Notes under the pieces: generated by a model | Seen by the model: the letters and a program-made list of their open reading frames with translations, nothing else | What the model was told of the DNA's origin: nothing | The model's database searches: none | In this document: positions 1-8,966 of the stretch, piece by piece | Numbering within the stretch: position 1 is the stretch's first letter | Layout: each line of letters opens with the position of its first letter | Position numbers and translations under genes: made by a program | Origin: Rhodanobacter sp. A1T4 | GTDB taxonomy: Bacteria; Pseudomonadota; Gammaproteobacteria; Xanthomonadales; Rhodanobacteraceae | DNA length: 64,000 nucleotides | Direction: 5' to 3' | Assembly (NCBI RefSeq): GCF_014207185.1 | Contig: NZ_JACHCP010000002.1 | Span: 372,001-436,000, forward strand

Positions 1-499
1 TTGATCCCACGACGGCCATGGAACAAACCCCATGGCCTTGCAATTGTTGGTAACCACCTATGCCACTGCTCACCGCCGATGATTTCAAATCACAGATGGC
101 GATGACGGGCTCGTCGAGTACAAACCCCCTTTCCGCAGGATCCGACAGCCAGCCTGCGCGCAGCGGCCCACCGTCGGTGGAAAAGCTCAAACCCCACGGC
201 ACGGGCCGATCACGGACATGAGACGTCCATACAAATCGGCGAATCGGTCCTATCTGAAAATGTCCTCTGGCATCAGCGACAACATCCAGGGTTTTCGCCT
301 TGGCTTCAGCATGACCCGACGCGTCGAGCATGTCGCTCAGTTGTATGTGCACATGGGCCACCGGCGCGCCAAAATTCTCGATGCTGCCGATGATCTCGGG
401 CGCGCTCAGCTCGTGATGCGGCCACGGCACGCATGCACTCAGCGACAGCGGCGCAGCGCAAAGCAGGCTGAGTTGGATACGGCTCAGCTTCGCGCTCAT
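1..499 (-). CDS. Lipoprotein, partial at window edge, paralogue of the upstream lipoprotein
   Basis: The reading frame starts at ATG 499-497 and stays open to base 1, so at least 166 residues are seen and the C-terminus lies outside the window. The start overlaps the stop of the preceding lipoprotein gene in an ATGA arrangement, which implies translational coupling. The protein begins MSAKLSRIQLSLL and has a good lipobox, LSAC, with the lipidated Cys at about residue 23. Segments such as APEI.G, PV..VHIQL.D.L.ASG, GHF.IGP and PWGL.....G match the neighbour in order, so the two are paralogues. Function is not recognised. A Gly/His-rich carboxypeptidase-regulatory-like beta fold is possible but unproven. 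Cell envelope location is inferred from the lipobox. Confidence 0.75.
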   Translation of the reverse strand, partial: MSAKLSRIQLSLLCAAPLSLSACVPWPHHELSAPEIIGSIENFGAPVAHVHIQLSDMLDASGHAEAKAKTLDVVADARGHFQIGPIRRFVWTSHVRDRPVPWGLSFSTDGGPLRAGWLSDPAERGFVLDEPVIAICDLKSSAVSSGIGGYQQLQGHGVCSMAVVGS

Positions 500-1014
500 T
501 TCTTTGAAGTTACCGCAACTTTCAGCTTGCAAGGCCCCGTGCCGACAATGGCAATATCGCCATCGATGACGCTAGACTTGCTGTCGACCGCCAGATCGCA
601 CTGTGCGGTGACGACCGTCTTGGGCACCTCGCCAAACATGTCTGGATCGGACGCCCAGCCGACGTGCCAGGTCTGGTCGTCTTTCGACATGCGCAGGCCC
701 CACGGCACGGTGTGCTGATCCACCTTGAACAGCGGGTTATTGACCCTGTGCGCCAGCTGCTTCATCGGCCCCAACTTGAAATGGCCCTGCGCATCGGTGA
801 CCGCTTCCTGCGTGACGGCGCCGAGCACCGGCTCGCCCGATGCGTTCAACACATCGACCAGCTGCATGTGGATACCTTCCACTGGTTCGCCCGCGCGCGT
901 CACGGTGCCGCTGATCTGCGGCGCGGTGAGATATTGATGCTTGATCGGTACGCTGCAGCCGACGACGCTGGCGGTGGCCAGCACACACAGCAAAATCCTT
1001 GAAGACGACTTCAT
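496..1014 (-). CDS. Small predicted lipoprotein of unknown function
   Basis: 172 residues beginning MKSSSRILLCVLATASVVGC. The hydrophobic stretch ending VVGC is a plausible type II signal with Cys20 as the lipidation site, so the protein is probably membrane-anchored in the periplasm. The mature part has a short domain with ISGTVTRAGEPVEGIHMQL, then DAQGHFKLGP, which resembles the beta-sandwich of carboxypeptidase-regulatory-like domains. The C-terminal half has a Cys pair (around VTAQCDLAV and GTGPCKLKV) that could form a disulfide. It lies 43 bp after the GNAT gene and overlaps the next lipoprotein gene by 4 bp. No function can be assigned. Confidence 0.75.
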   Translation of the reverse strand: MKSSSRILLCVLATASVVGCSVPIKHQYLTAPQISGTVTRAGEPVEGIHMQLVDVLNASGEPVLGAVTQEAVTDAQGHFKLGPMKQLAHRVNNPLFKVDQHTVPWGLRMSKDDQTWHVGWASDPDMFGEVPKTVVTAQCDLAVDSKSSVIDGDIAIVGTGPCKLKVAVTSKK

Positions 1015-1057
1015 GCCGTGATCCTTTTGATGAGTGAATGCACGATGGTTTTGAAAC

Positions 1058-1588
1058 TCACGGAGACGCCTCGACCGGCGAATAACTCGTTGCCAACGTA
1101 TCGATCGCCTTGCGGCTCATGCGGCAGGCAAGCCACTCGCGCATCACGTCAGCGCCCAGCGACTCGTAGAACGCGATGGACGGCGCATTCCAGTCCAGCA
1201 CTGACCACTGCAGCCGTGACAGATTTTCATCGATGCAACGCTGCGCCAGATACGCGATCAGCGACTTGCCAATGCCATGGCCGCGAAACGCCGGCCGCAC
1301 GAACAGGTCTTCGAGATAGATGCCGGCGCGACCGAGGAAAGTGGAATAGTTGTAGAACCACAAGGCCATACCGGCGACCTCACCGTTCCACATCGCGATG
1401 TCGCAATGAGCGCGAGGCGTGTCGCCGAACAGGTCACGGCGCAGGTCATCCTCGCTGGCATCGACTTCGTGCAGCAGCTTTTCGTAGTCAGCCAGTTCAC
1501 GGATCAGCGAGAGAATCTCGCCAACATCCTGCACGGTAGCCGGCCGCAACTGCAGCAGCGACTTTTCGGTGGCGGCAACGGCGCTCAT
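1058..1588 (-). CDS. GNAT-family N-acetyltransferase, diamine acetyltransferase-like
   Basis: 176 residues. The start ATG at 1588 shares a base with the sufB stop (TGATG), so it is translated with sufB. The N-terminus has the layout RPAT..DV..ILSLIRELADYEKL, and motif A is YLEDLFVRPAFRGHGIGKSL at residues 91-110, with the R-G-x-G-x-G acetyl-CoA loop. This wording is typical of the spermidine/diamine N-acetyltransferase (SSAT-like) branch of GNAT. The C-terminal WSVLDWNAPSIAFYESLGA is motif B. Substrate is not predictable from sequence; diamines or thialysine-like amines are likeliest. A longer frame exists upstream but runs through sufB and is not supported. Confidence 0.85.
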   Translation of the reverse strand: MSAVAATEKSLLQLRPATVQDVGEILSLIRELADYEKLLHEVDASEDDLRRDLFGDTPRAHCDIAMWNGEVAGMALWFYNYSTFLGRAGIYLEDLFVRPAFRGHGIGKSLIAYLAQRCIDENLSRLQWSVLDWNAPSIAFYESLGADVMREWLACRMSRKAIDTLATSYSPVEASP

Positions 1589-3063
1589 CAACCGACCGCT
1601 CCTTCCAGCGACACTTCCAGCAGCTTCTTCGCCTCGACCGCAAACTCCATCGGCAGCTCGCGAAACACCTGCTTGCAGAAGCCGTCGACGATCATCGACA
1701 CGGCGTCTTCCGCGCTGATGCCACGGGCACGGCAGTAGAACATCTGGTCGTCGGAAATTTTCGAGGTAGTCGCTTCGTGCTCGACGATGGCGGTGGGGTT
1801 TTTCACTTCCATGTACGGAAAAGTGTGCGCACCGCACTTCTTGCCGATCAGCAGACTGTCGCACTGGGTGTAGTTACGTGCGCCCTCGGCACCTTTCTCC
1901 ATTTTCACCAGGCCGCGATAACTGTTGGAACTACGCCCGGCGCTGATGCCCTTGGCGACGATCTTCGACTTGGTGTGTTTGCCGATGTGGATCATCTTGG
2001 TACCGGTATCGGCCTGTTGATGATGATGCGTCAACGCCACCGAGTAGAACTCCCCGACCGAGCGGTCGCCGCGCAGTACGCAGCTCGGGTATTTCCACGT
2101 CACTGCCGAACCGGTTTCCACCTGAGTCCAGGAAATTTTCGAATCGTCGCCGCGACAGTCACCGCGCTTGGTCACGAAGTTGTAAATGCCGCCGACGCCA
2201 TTCTCGTCACCCGGATACCAGTTCTGCACGGTCGAGTATTTGATCTGCGCCTTTTCCAGCGCCACGAGCTCGACCACCGCCGCGTGCAGCTGGTTCTCGT
2301 CGCGCTTCGGCGCGGTGCAGCCTTCCAGATACGACACGTGGCTGCCTTCTTCGGCCACGATCAGGGTGCGCTCGAACTGTCCGGTGTTCTGCGCATTGAT
2401 GCGGAAGTACGTGCTCAGCTCCATCGGGCAGCGCACGCCCTTGGGAATGAAGACAAAGCTGCCGTCGGAAAAAACCGCCGAGTTGAGCGCCGCGAAAAAA
2501 TTGTCGCCGGTGGGCACGACGCTGCCAAGGTATTGCTGCACCAGCTCGGAATGTTCGCGGATCGCTTCGCTCATCGAGCAGAAGATCACACCGGCCGCGG
2601 CCAGTTCCTTGCGGAAGGTAGTGCCGACCGACACGGAATCGAATACGGCGTCGACCGCCACGCCGGCCAACTTGGCACGCTCATGCAGCGGAACGCCAAG
2701 CTTCTCGTACATTTCCAGCAACTTCGGGTCGACTTCGTCGAGTGACTTCAGACCCGCCTTGGGCGCGGCGTAATAGCTGAGCGCCTGGTAATCGATCGGC
2801 TCGATCTTCAGCTTGGCCCAATCGGGTGTCGGCATGGTGAGCCAGTGGCGATAAGCATCGAGCCGCCAGTTGGTCATCCACTCCGGCTCGCGCTTGATCG
2901 CGGAGAGCTGGCGGATGATGTCCTCGCTCAGGCCCGGCGGCAGGCTGGTCATCTCGATATCGGTGACGAAGCCGGCCGCATAGCTGCGGCCGAGCACTTC
3001 CGCCACTTCGGCGTTGTCGCGAAGCGCGGTACTGGTGCTGTCGCTGATCATGGTCTCGTTCAT
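1588..3063 (-). CDS. sufB: Fe-S cluster assembly scaffold SufB
   Basis: 491 residues, close to the usual length of about 490. SufB is the scaffold subunit of the SufBCD complex, which assembles Fe-S clusters in the cytosol, especially under oxidative stress or iron limitation. Recognisable blocks are [53 protein letters not shown] and [18 protein letters not shown]. The Cys in the last block (about residue 410) probably matches the catalytic cysteine of the E. coli protein. The ATG at 3063 overlaps the regulator stop (ATGA). sufC, sufD and sufS are not seen; the next genes are a GNAT and two lipoproteins. If the rest of the operon exists it lies left of base 1 or elsewhere. Confidence 0.97.
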   Translation of the reverse strand: MNETMISDSTSTALRDNAEVAEVLGRSYAAGFVTDIEMTSLPPGLSEDIIRQLSAIKREPEWMTNWRLDAYRHWLTMPTPDWAKLKIEPIDYQALSYYAAPKAGLKSLDEVDPKLLEMYEKLGVPLHERAKLAGVAVDAVFDSVSVGTTFRKELAAAGVIFCSMSEAIREHSELVQQYLGSVVPTGDNFFAALNSAVFSDGSFVFIPKGVRCPMELSTYFRINAQNTGQFERTLIVAEEGSHVSYLEGCTAPKRDENQLHAAVVELVALEKAQIKYSTVQNWYPGDENGVGGIYNFVTKRGDCRGDDSKISWTQVETGSAVTWKYPSCVLRGDRSVGEFYSVALTHHHQQADTGTKMIHIGKHTKSKIVAKGISAGRSSNSYRGLVKMEKGAEGARNYTQCDSLLIGKKCGAHTFPYMEVKNPTAIVEHEATTSKISDDQMFYCRARGISAEDAVSMIVDGFCKQVFRELPMEFAVEAKKLLEVSLEGAVG

Positions 3064-3611
3064 TCGGTTGTGATCTCGCCGGATTTTGACGAGATGGCGG
3101 CGTCATTGACCGCTGTAGCGGCTATCCGCCGTGGCGGCATCTTTTTCGACGCAGCCTGGTTATCAGGATGATTGTCAGGGTTGCGATGATCAACATTCGC
3201 AACCGGCAGACGCGTTTTGAGCATGTCGGCCAAGCTCACAGCGCGCAGCGCATTGTCCAGCACACTGTTAACCTGCTGCCAGCTGCCGCGCACACCGCAT
3301 TGCGCTTCGCGATCACACTGGCCATCGGCCAGGCTGCACTCGGTCATGCCGATCGGCCCTTCCAGCGCTTCGACGATCTCCGCCAGCGAAATGTCCGACG
3401 CCGATCGCGCCAACCGGTAGCCGCCGTTGACGCCGCGGAACGACTCAACCAGCGTGGCATGCCCGAGCGCCTTCAGGAGCTTGCTTACGGTCGGCAATTC
3501 CAGTCGCGTCTCGTCGGCGATCTGCCCCGTGCTGAGTACGTCATGCGGGTGCGCGGCGATGCAGGTCATCACTACGGTGGCGTAATCGGTGAGTCGGCTG
3601 ACACGTAACAT
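3060..3611 (-). CDS. Rrf2-family SUF operon regulator
   Basis: 183 residues starting [15 protein letters not shown], the characteristic start of the Xanthomonas-type SUF regulator; an in-frame extension to 3743 is rejected because this start matches the family. Residues 1-80 form the winged helix, with the recognition region [13 protein letters not shown]. Three cysteines, [10 protein letters not shown] then REAQC (C-x6-C-x5-C), sit where IscR binds its [2Fe-2S] cluster. The C-terminal tail of about 40 residues is rich in Asn, Ser and Lys. It is the first gene of the sufB operon and overlaps sufB by 4 bp. It probably senses Fe-S status and represses its own operon; a candidate operator lies just upstream at 3637-3663. 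Confidence 0.92.
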   Translation of the reverse strand: MLRVSRLTDYATVVMTCIAAHPHDVLSTGQIADETRLELPTVSKLLKALGHATLVESFRGVNGGYRLARSASDISLAEIVEALEGPIGMTECSLADGQCDREAQCGVRGSWQQVNSVLDNALRAVSLADMLKTRLPVANVDHRNPDNHPDNQAASKKMPPRRIAATAVNDAAISSKSGEITTE

Positions 3612-3636
3612 CGGTGCGGTCTGGCCTGGAAATATC

Positions 3637-3679
3637 GAATCGGGACTAAAATGGTACTGATTCAACCCGTTCGAGTCAA
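3637..3679 (-). promoter_or_regulatory. Candidate suf promoter with overlapping inverted-repeat operator
   Basis: On the minus strand TTGACT (3679-3674) and TACCAT (3656-3651) are separated by exactly 17 bp, a reasonable sigma70 promoter. A 27-bp imperfect palindrome (3637-3663, GAATC...GATTC ends, 9 of 13 arm positions paired) covers the -10 element. Position and symmetry fit an autorepression site for the Rrf2 regulator, whose start is 26 bp further on. This is inference from sequence only. Confidence 0.5.
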
Positions 3680-3834
3680 TGTGAGCCGTCTCATGCAAGT
3701 CCGAGGCGCACCATGCATGAGCAAAACTCTGCCCAATTTGCACGACTTTAGTGCGACATCATTCGCATCGTTGCATGACACCCGCGCTGCAACGAGTACA
3801 AACACGCATAACGCCATGGCATGCATCGTGCTGA

Positions 3835-4203
<369 letters not shown>

Positions 4204-4262
4204 AAACTAGAAGCGCACAGCTCGGCTCAAACGTCGCCGCCGCAAGCACGCCGGCCGATCAA

Positions 4263-4763
4263 CTATGGCCGTACCGCTGTCACTTCGATCTCTACCAACG
4301 CGGCCGGAATCACCAGTGCTTCCACCTGGACCGCCGAGCGTGACGGCAGGTTGGGCTGTTCCTTGGTACCGAAGAATTGCGTATAGCCGTCCATGAATCC
4401 GGCGAAGTCGAGCTTGTCACCCTTGCTCTTGTCGGCTACCAGAAACACCTGCATCTTCACCACATCGCCCATGCTCAAGTGCATGCCTTCGAGCTGTTTC
4501 TTGATATTGGTCAGTGCCGAGATGGTCTGCGTTCTGGTGTCGCCCATAGAAACTGGCGCCCCCTTCAACGCATTGGCGTCCTTGGGCATCTGCCCCATCT
4601 GCCCGCTGAGATAGACTATGGTCTTGCCGGCCGGTACTTCCACCGCAGCCGAGATGGGAAACGTGCTGTTGGGCAGCTTGTAACGGGTCACATCGCTGGC
4701 ACTGGCGATCATCGGCAGCGTCATCAACAGCATGGGCAAGAGAGTACGAGCAAGACGAGGCAT
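4263..4763 (-). CDS. Exported RidA/YjgF-family protein
   Basis: 166 residues. Start MPRLARTLLPMLLMTLPMIASAS is a Sec signal peptide with cleavage near residue 22, so this RidA homologue is predicted periplasmic, unlike the usual cytosolic members. The RidA core follows, with the conserved Arg in NLPSRSAVQVEAL (Arg142) and the acidic position in LVEIEVTAV (about residues 158-160). These are the residues that bind the carboxylate and activate water in imine/enamine deaminases. The second-shell Cys of classical RidA is Ala here. It is the last gene of the amine oxidase-cytochrome c set, 34 bp after the cytochrome gene, and may hydrolyse the imine made by the oxidase (inference). Confidence 0.85.
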   Translation of the reverse strand: MPRLARTLLPMLLMTLPMIASASDVTRYKLPNSTFPISAAVEVPAGKTIVYLSGQMGQMPKDANALKGAPVSMGDTRTQTISALTNIKKQLEGMHLSMGDVVKMQVFLVADKSKGDKLDFAGFMDGYTQFFGTKEQPNLPSRSAVQVEALVIPAALVEIEVTAVRP

Positions 4764-4797
4764 GACGTGTCCTTCGTGAGATGGGAGGTAATCGTTT

Positions 4798-5271
4798 CTA
4801 ACGTGTTGATCCGGGATGCAGTGCTTTGACCTCATCCGCCGTAATGGCGTCCTTGTAGTCATTGCCGAAATGCGTGCGGATGTAGTTGATCACGCTGGCG
4901 ACTTGCGCGTCAGTGAGCCAGATGGGCGCGATAAACGACTCCTGCTCGCTGTCACCCGGGTCCCTGGAGGCAAAAGCCGGCATGTTTCGGCGACCGCCAA
5001 GAATCGTCAGCGCCATATAGGGCGCTGACGACATGGTCGGATTGTGCGCGAAAGCCGGGTAGTGCCCCGCTCCGATCGCACCCTGTCCCTTGGGCATATG
5101 ACAACCTTGGCAGATCTGCGCGTAGATCTGTCCACCGTCGGTGGTTTTGAGCAACGCCTCGTCGCGAATGCCGGCGCTATCGGCACAGGCTGGCTGACTG
5201 ACGAGGCCAGCAAGCAGAAGCAGCACAAGGCTTGCGGCATATGTCGCTTTGATTGGCTTGATGATTTTCAT
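4798..5271 (-). CDS. Periplasmic c-type cytochrome
   Basis: 157 residues starting MKIIKPIKATYAASLVLLLL, a Sec signal peptide ending near residue 30 (QPACADS). One haem c site, CQGCH, lies at residues 54-58; the Met in GRRNMPAF (Met97) is the likely distal ligand. The C-terminal WLTDAQVASVINYIRTHFG is the usual last helix of class I cytochromes c. The ATG at 5271 overlaps the stop of the flavin amine oxidase gene by 4 bp (ATGA), strong evidence for co-translation. The cytochrome is probably the electron acceptor of that flavoenzyme. A longer in-frame reading upstream runs back through the oxidase gene and is not used. Confidence 0.92.
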   Translation of the reverse strand: MKIIKPIKATYAASLVLLLLAGLVSQPACADSAGIRDEALLKTTDGGQIYAQICQGCHMPKGQGAIGAGHYPAFAHNPTMSSAPYMALTILGGRRNMPAFASRDPGDSEQESFIAPIWLTDAQVASVINYIRTHFGNDYKDAITADEVKALHPGSTR

Positions 5272-6878
5272 GTCGCCGCTCCTGCCGCTGCCGCGCGCTG
5301 GTGCAGTCGGCCGATTGCATCCAGCGCCGAAGTCACCGCACCCTCTTGCCATGCCGGCAAGCACGACGCGTGCTCGCCAGCCAGCACGATGCGGCCGTCG
5401 AACTGGCACAGGTTGTCGTAGTGTTTGGCACGGGCCTGCTCTGACCATTGGCCGAAGCAACCCAGGGTAAATGGCGAACGATGCCAGGCCACGGCCATGC
5501 CGTTGTCGAACTCCTTCGGATACTGCGGATGGATCCGGCTACCCTGCTCGACCGCACGTTTGATGCGATCTTCGGGCGACATCGCGGTGAACTCCATCGC
5601 GTCCAGACCCCAGATATAGGCGCCGAGCAGCACGCCTTTGCCACCGCTGAAATAGCCAGTGCTGGGATAGCTGATATTGGTGATCGCCTGATCGGTGTAG
5701 CTGATGCCGCCGTAGATCTGATCATCCTCTTCCCAGAAGCGCCGCTTGAACTGCAGGCCAACCTTCACCGCCGCGGCATACGGCACGGCGGCAATCGCCT
5801 CGGCCATCGCCTGCCCCACGTTGATTGGAATCTGGCCGAGGATAGACAGCGGCAGCGTGCACACACACCAATCGGCACTCACCGTCTGTTTGGTGCCCGG
5901 CGTGGTGGTGTCTTCGTAGGTCGCGGTGACACCGTGCTCGTTCTGCTGGATGGCAATCACCTTGGCGTTGTAGCGGATCAGCGAACCCAGCTCGCGGGCA
6001 AACGCCTGGCCGATTACACCCATGCCGCCCACCGGCTGGAACAGCGTGGTCTGCATCTCGTAGTTGTCACCAACCGGCAAGCCCTCCCACAGCTTTGAAT
6101 CGAGAATGTCCTTCAGCGCCATCGGCGTCGAAGTGATCGGATGGCCGCTCAAGCCGCCGCCAGGATCTTTGTCATAGCCACGTCGGTTACTGCTCAACTC
6201 ACCTTTGACGTAAGCGTAGTTCTTGTCGAGCGCCCCCCAGCTACGCAGCGATTGCAGCAGCTTTTCCTGATCCTCCCTGCTGACCAGTGCATCGAGTTGG
6301 CTGGTTTGCGTGGTCTTGGCCAGCAGCTCGGCGACGTGACCATGATAGTCAGCCCTGACCGCGCGAAACCGCTGCGGCTTGCCACCGAACGCATCACTGG
6401 CGTGCAGATAGGCGTTGTAATTGACCTGGACGAACGCTTCCAGCGGCACACCCAGCTGCTTGCAATAATGAAGGATGCCGTGGTGGTGGTATGGCAGGCG
6501 CCAGGGGCCGGGGTTGATATACAAGCCCTTGTCGAACTGGCAGTTCTGGGTGGCGCCGCCCAGCTCGGTGTAGCTGTCGCCGCCGCGCAAAGTCCAGTTA
6601 CGGCCACCGGCGCGTGCGTTGTACTCGAGCACCTGTACCTTGTAGCCGGCCTTGCGCAGTTCGTACGCAGCCACCATGCCGGCGATGCCAGCGCCCAGAA
6701 TCAGCACCGACGAACCCTTCGGCGCACCACCGAGTTGCAGTGGCGCCTTGTACGGCGACTCCGCCGCCAAGCCCAGCCCGCTCATCGCCTGATACATCGC
6801 CGCGCTACCCGCTGTCATGCCGATCATGCGTAGCAGCTGCCGCCGCGTTACCGAAAATCCACCATCGCTTTCGCCCAT
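5268..6878 (-). CDS. Tat-exported flavin amine oxidase/dehydrogenase
   Basis: 536 residues. The N-terminus VTRRQLLRMIGMTAGSAAM is a twin-arginine signal (Arg12-Arg13 followed by a hydrophobic stretch), so the folded FAD enzyme should be exported. The dinucleotide fold ILGAGIAGMVAAYE (61-73) and YNARAGGRNWTLRGG mark the monoamine/L-amino acid oxidase superfamily; the C-terminal GRIVLAGEHASCLPAWQEGAV is its FAD-binding end. Partners translated next to it are an exported cytochrome c (4-bp overlap) and an exported RidA. Nicotine oxidoreductase NicA2 is a known member of this superfamily that passes electrons to a cytochrome c rather than O2, so a dehydrogenase role is plausible. The substrate is unknown. 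Confidence 0.9.
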   Translation of the reverse strand: MGESDGGFSVTRRQLLRMIGMTAGSAAMYQAMSGLGLAAESPYKAPLQLGGAPKGSSVLILGAGIAGMVAAYELRKAGYKVQVLEYNARAGGRNWTLRGGDSYTELGGATQNCQFDKGLYINPGPWRLPYHHHGILHYCKQLGVPLEAFVQVNYNAYLHASDAFGGKPQRFRAVRADYHGHVAELLAKTTQTSQLDALVSREDQEKLLQSLRSWGALDKNYAYVKGELSSNRRGYDKDPGGGLSGHPITSTPMALKDILDSKLWEGLPVGDNYEMQTTLFQPVGGMGVIGQAFARELGSLIRYNAKVIAIQQNEHGVTATYEDTTTPGTKQTVSADWCVCTLPLSILGQIPINVGQAMAEAIAAVPYAAAVKVGLQFKRRFWEEDDQIYGGISYTDQAITNISYPSTGYFSGGKGVLLGAYIWGLDAMEFTAMSPEDRIKRAVEQGSRIHPQYPKEFDNGMAVAWHRSPFTLGCFGQWSEQARAKHYDNLCQFDGRIVLAGEHASCLPAWQEGAVTSALDAIGRLHQRAAAAGAAT

Positions 6879-7123
6879 TCAACTCCCCTTGTTGGTCTAG
6901 CTGGGTTGATCTACCTAGAGGCCCTACCGGATTGGCCTTCGCACCGTTGAATGCGCTACGCCTGGCTATCGCTTTCACCTGCGTTATAGCAGGCGACGAG
7001 CGAGTCGTTCTTGCGCTGGTTATATGGTTATAACTAACACATGCTGCTGCAACGCACCAATGCCAGCGCGCGTACTCACGTCACGCGGCACAAACCGCTA
7101 AGCTTGAAGTGTCCTCCGCCATC
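6879..7123. other. Divergent intergenic region between amine oxidase and amgK
   Basis: About 245 bp between two diverging genes, so it must hold both promoters. It contains an AT-rich patch around 7015-7040 (tatatggttataacta), the only strong -10-like sequence, pointing toward amgK. No confident -35/-10 pair, operator or RNA structure was found. Confidence 0.4.
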
Positions 7124-8167
7124 ATGAGCTACATGGAACCGTACGATCGTGCCACCGCCCGCCTGGCCTGGACCCGGGCCATTTTGAACGACGATTCCCT
7201 GCTGCTCGAATCAGCTTCTGCGGATGCCAGCTTTCGCAGTTACTGGCGCACGTACCATCAGGGCCAGAGCTGGATCGTGATGGACTCGCCTCCCGCACAG
7301 GAAGATCCGCTGCCGTGGTTGGAGATCGGTGCACGACTGGCTGCTGCCGGCCTGCATGTACCCGAGGTTCGTGCGCACGATCTGCAGCAGGGTTTTCTGC
7401 TGATCGAGGATCTCGGCAATCGGCTCTATCTATCCGAGCTGCGCGACGACAATGCCGACGCGCTTTATGGCGCGGCCATGGATGCGCTGTTGCGCATGCA
7501 GGACCGCCTCGACACTACCGGGTTACCGCGCTTTGATCGCGCACTCGTGGCGCAGGGTCTGGAAGTGATGCCCGAATGGTTTCTCGAACGGCATCTTGGA
7601 CATACGCCAGATGCCTCCGAACGCGCGATCCTGGACGCCGCGTTCAAGCTCATTGAGCGCAATCACGAGGAGCAGCCACACGGTTTTGTGCACCGGGATT
7701 TCCATAGCCGCAATCTGCTGATGGTCGAACCCGGCGGCCCTATCGCCCCTGGGCTCTTGAACCCAGGGATTATTGACTTCCAGGGTGCCCTGCATGGTCC
7801 GCTGACCTATGATCTCGCCTCGCTGCTGCGCGATGCTTATATCGTTTGGGCACCGGCGCGCGTCGAGGCTTGGGCAGAGTCCTATCGCCAGCGCCTGCTT
7901 GCGGCCGGACTCATCGACAACAGCGCGGATCCGGCGCGTTTTCGGCGCTGGTTCGACCTGACTGGCTTGCAGCGACACCTGCGCCTGCTCGGCCAGTTCT
8001 ACCGGCTGTGGTATCGCGACGGCAAACCCGGTTATCTCGCCGACGTGCCGCGCGTGTACGACTACGTGATCGGTGTGGCGCGTCGCTACCCCGAACTGAG
8101 CGCCCTGGTCGCGCTGCTGCAGCGCTGCGTCGGCGATCGCGATCTGCGTATCGCAGCTGGCCTATGA
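7124..8167 (+). CDS. amgK: N-acetylmuramate/N-acetylglucosamine kinase AmgK
   Basis: 347 residues from ATG 7124 (MSYMEPYDRAT); a GTG at 7109 and an ATG at 7133 are alternatives and no strong ribosome-binding site decides. The protein has the aminoglycoside-phosphotransferase kinase fold: catalytic loop FVHRDFHSRNLLM near residue 190 and metal-binding IIDFQGALHGPLTYDLASLL near 217, the wording of AmgK. AmgK phosphorylates the anomeric carbon of MurNAc and GlcNAc freed during peptidoglycan turnover. It overlaps murU by 4 bp (ATGA), and the pair forms the MurNAc salvage route that bypasses de novo UDP-MurNAc synthesis and can confer intrinsic fosfomycin tolerance in other genera. Confidence 0.9.
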   Translation: MSYMEPYDRATARLAWTRAILNDDSLLLESASADASFRSYWRTYHQGQSWIVMDSPPAQEDPLPWLEIGARLAAAGLHVPEVRAHDLQQGFLLIEDLGNRLYLSELRDDNADALYGAAMDALLRMQDRLDTTGLPRFDRALVAQGLEVMPEWFLERHLGHTPDASERAILDAAFKLIERNHEEQPHGFVHRDFHSRNLLMVEPGGPIAPGLLNPGIIDFQGALHGPLTYDLASLLRDAYIVWAPARVEAWAESYRQRLLAAGLIDNSADPARFRRWFDLTGLQRHLRLLGQFYRLWYRDGKPGYLADVPRVYDYVIGVARRYPELSALVALLQRCVGDRDLRIAAGL

Positions 8168-8868
8168 GACACGCATTGATCTTTGCCGCCGGCCTCGGTG
8201 AACGCATGCGTCCGTTGACCGATCACACGCCGAAACCCCTGCTGACAGTCAACGGCAAACCGTTGATCGAGTGGCATCTGGAAAAGCTCGCCGCCGCCGG
8301 CGTGCATTACGTGGTGATCAATACGTCGCATCTGGCCGAGCAGTTTCCCGACACGCTGGGTGACGGCGCACGTTGGGGCCTACGTATCCGCTATGCCTAC
8401 GAAGGGTCGACACCGCTGGAAACAGGTGGCGGCATGTTGAACGCGCTGCCGCTGCTTGGCAGCAAACCTTTTATCGCAGTCAACGGCGATATCTGGACGA
8501 ATGTCGATTTCACCGCCCTGCCCGCACAGCCCGCGGGACTCGCGCACCTGATCCTGGTCGACAATCCACCGCAACATCCGAACGGCGACTTTGCACTGGA
8601 TGCACAAGGCATCGTGCATGACGAGGGCAGCACACGGCTGACCTTCAGCGGCATCGGCGTTTATCGCCACGAACTGCTGCAGAACTGGCACACCGTGATC
8701 GGCGCGGCCATCGGTGCGGATGAAAAACCACCGCGATTCAAACTCGCGCCACTACTGCGCGCAGCAATGAAAACCAGAGCAGTCAGCGGCAGCCATCACC
8801 ATGGCGATTGGACCGATGTCGGCACGCGGCAGCGCTTGGCGCAGTTGGAAGAAACGCTGCACCATTGA
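8164..8868 (+). CDS. murU: MurNAc-1-phosphate uridylyltransferase MurU
   Basis: 234 residues, starting MRHALIFAAGLGERMRPLT at ATG 8164, which overlaps the amgK stop. The G-x-G-x-R-M-x-P-x-T nucleotide loop and TPKPLLTVNGKPLIEW mark the sugar-phosphate nucleotidyltransferases. FIAVNGDIWTNVDF at about residue 105 holds the metal-binding Asp. MurU makes UDP-MurNAc from MurNAc-1-phosphate in the cytosol. The assignment as MurU rather than a general mannose-1-phosphate guanylyltransferase rests on its length, the short protein without a C-terminal beta-helix, and the amgK partner. A larger in-frame extension inside amgK is not used. Confidence 0.92.
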   Translation: MRHALIFAAGLGERMRPLTDHTPKPLLTVNGKPLIEWHLEKLAAAGVHYVVINTSHLAEQFPDTLGDGARWGLRIRYAYEGSTPLETGGGMLNALPLLGSKPFIAVNGDIWTNVDFTALPAQPAGLAHLILVDNPPQHPNGDFALDAQGIVHDEGSTRLTFSGIGVYRHELLQNWHTVIGAAIGADEKPPRFKLAPLLRAAMKTRAVSGSHHHGDWTDVGTRQRLAQLEETLHH

Positions 8869-8966
8869 GCCGTTTCTCCGCCGTGGTTCGCCCTGAGCGT
8901 AGGAGCCAGCACATTCAAGATATTGGTCTGCGCGATACCGAAAGCTGCGCGTCGTCGGAAGCGCTG

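Noticed and set aside
218..718. Plus-strand frame of 166 codons at the left edge
   Set aside because: It is antisense to the two lipoprotein genes, which have signal peptides, shared motifs and coupled starts.
1589..1864. N-terminal extension of the GNAT gene into sufB
   Set aside because: The extension is an Arg-rich out-of-frame translation of sufB; the family-like start is ATG 1588.
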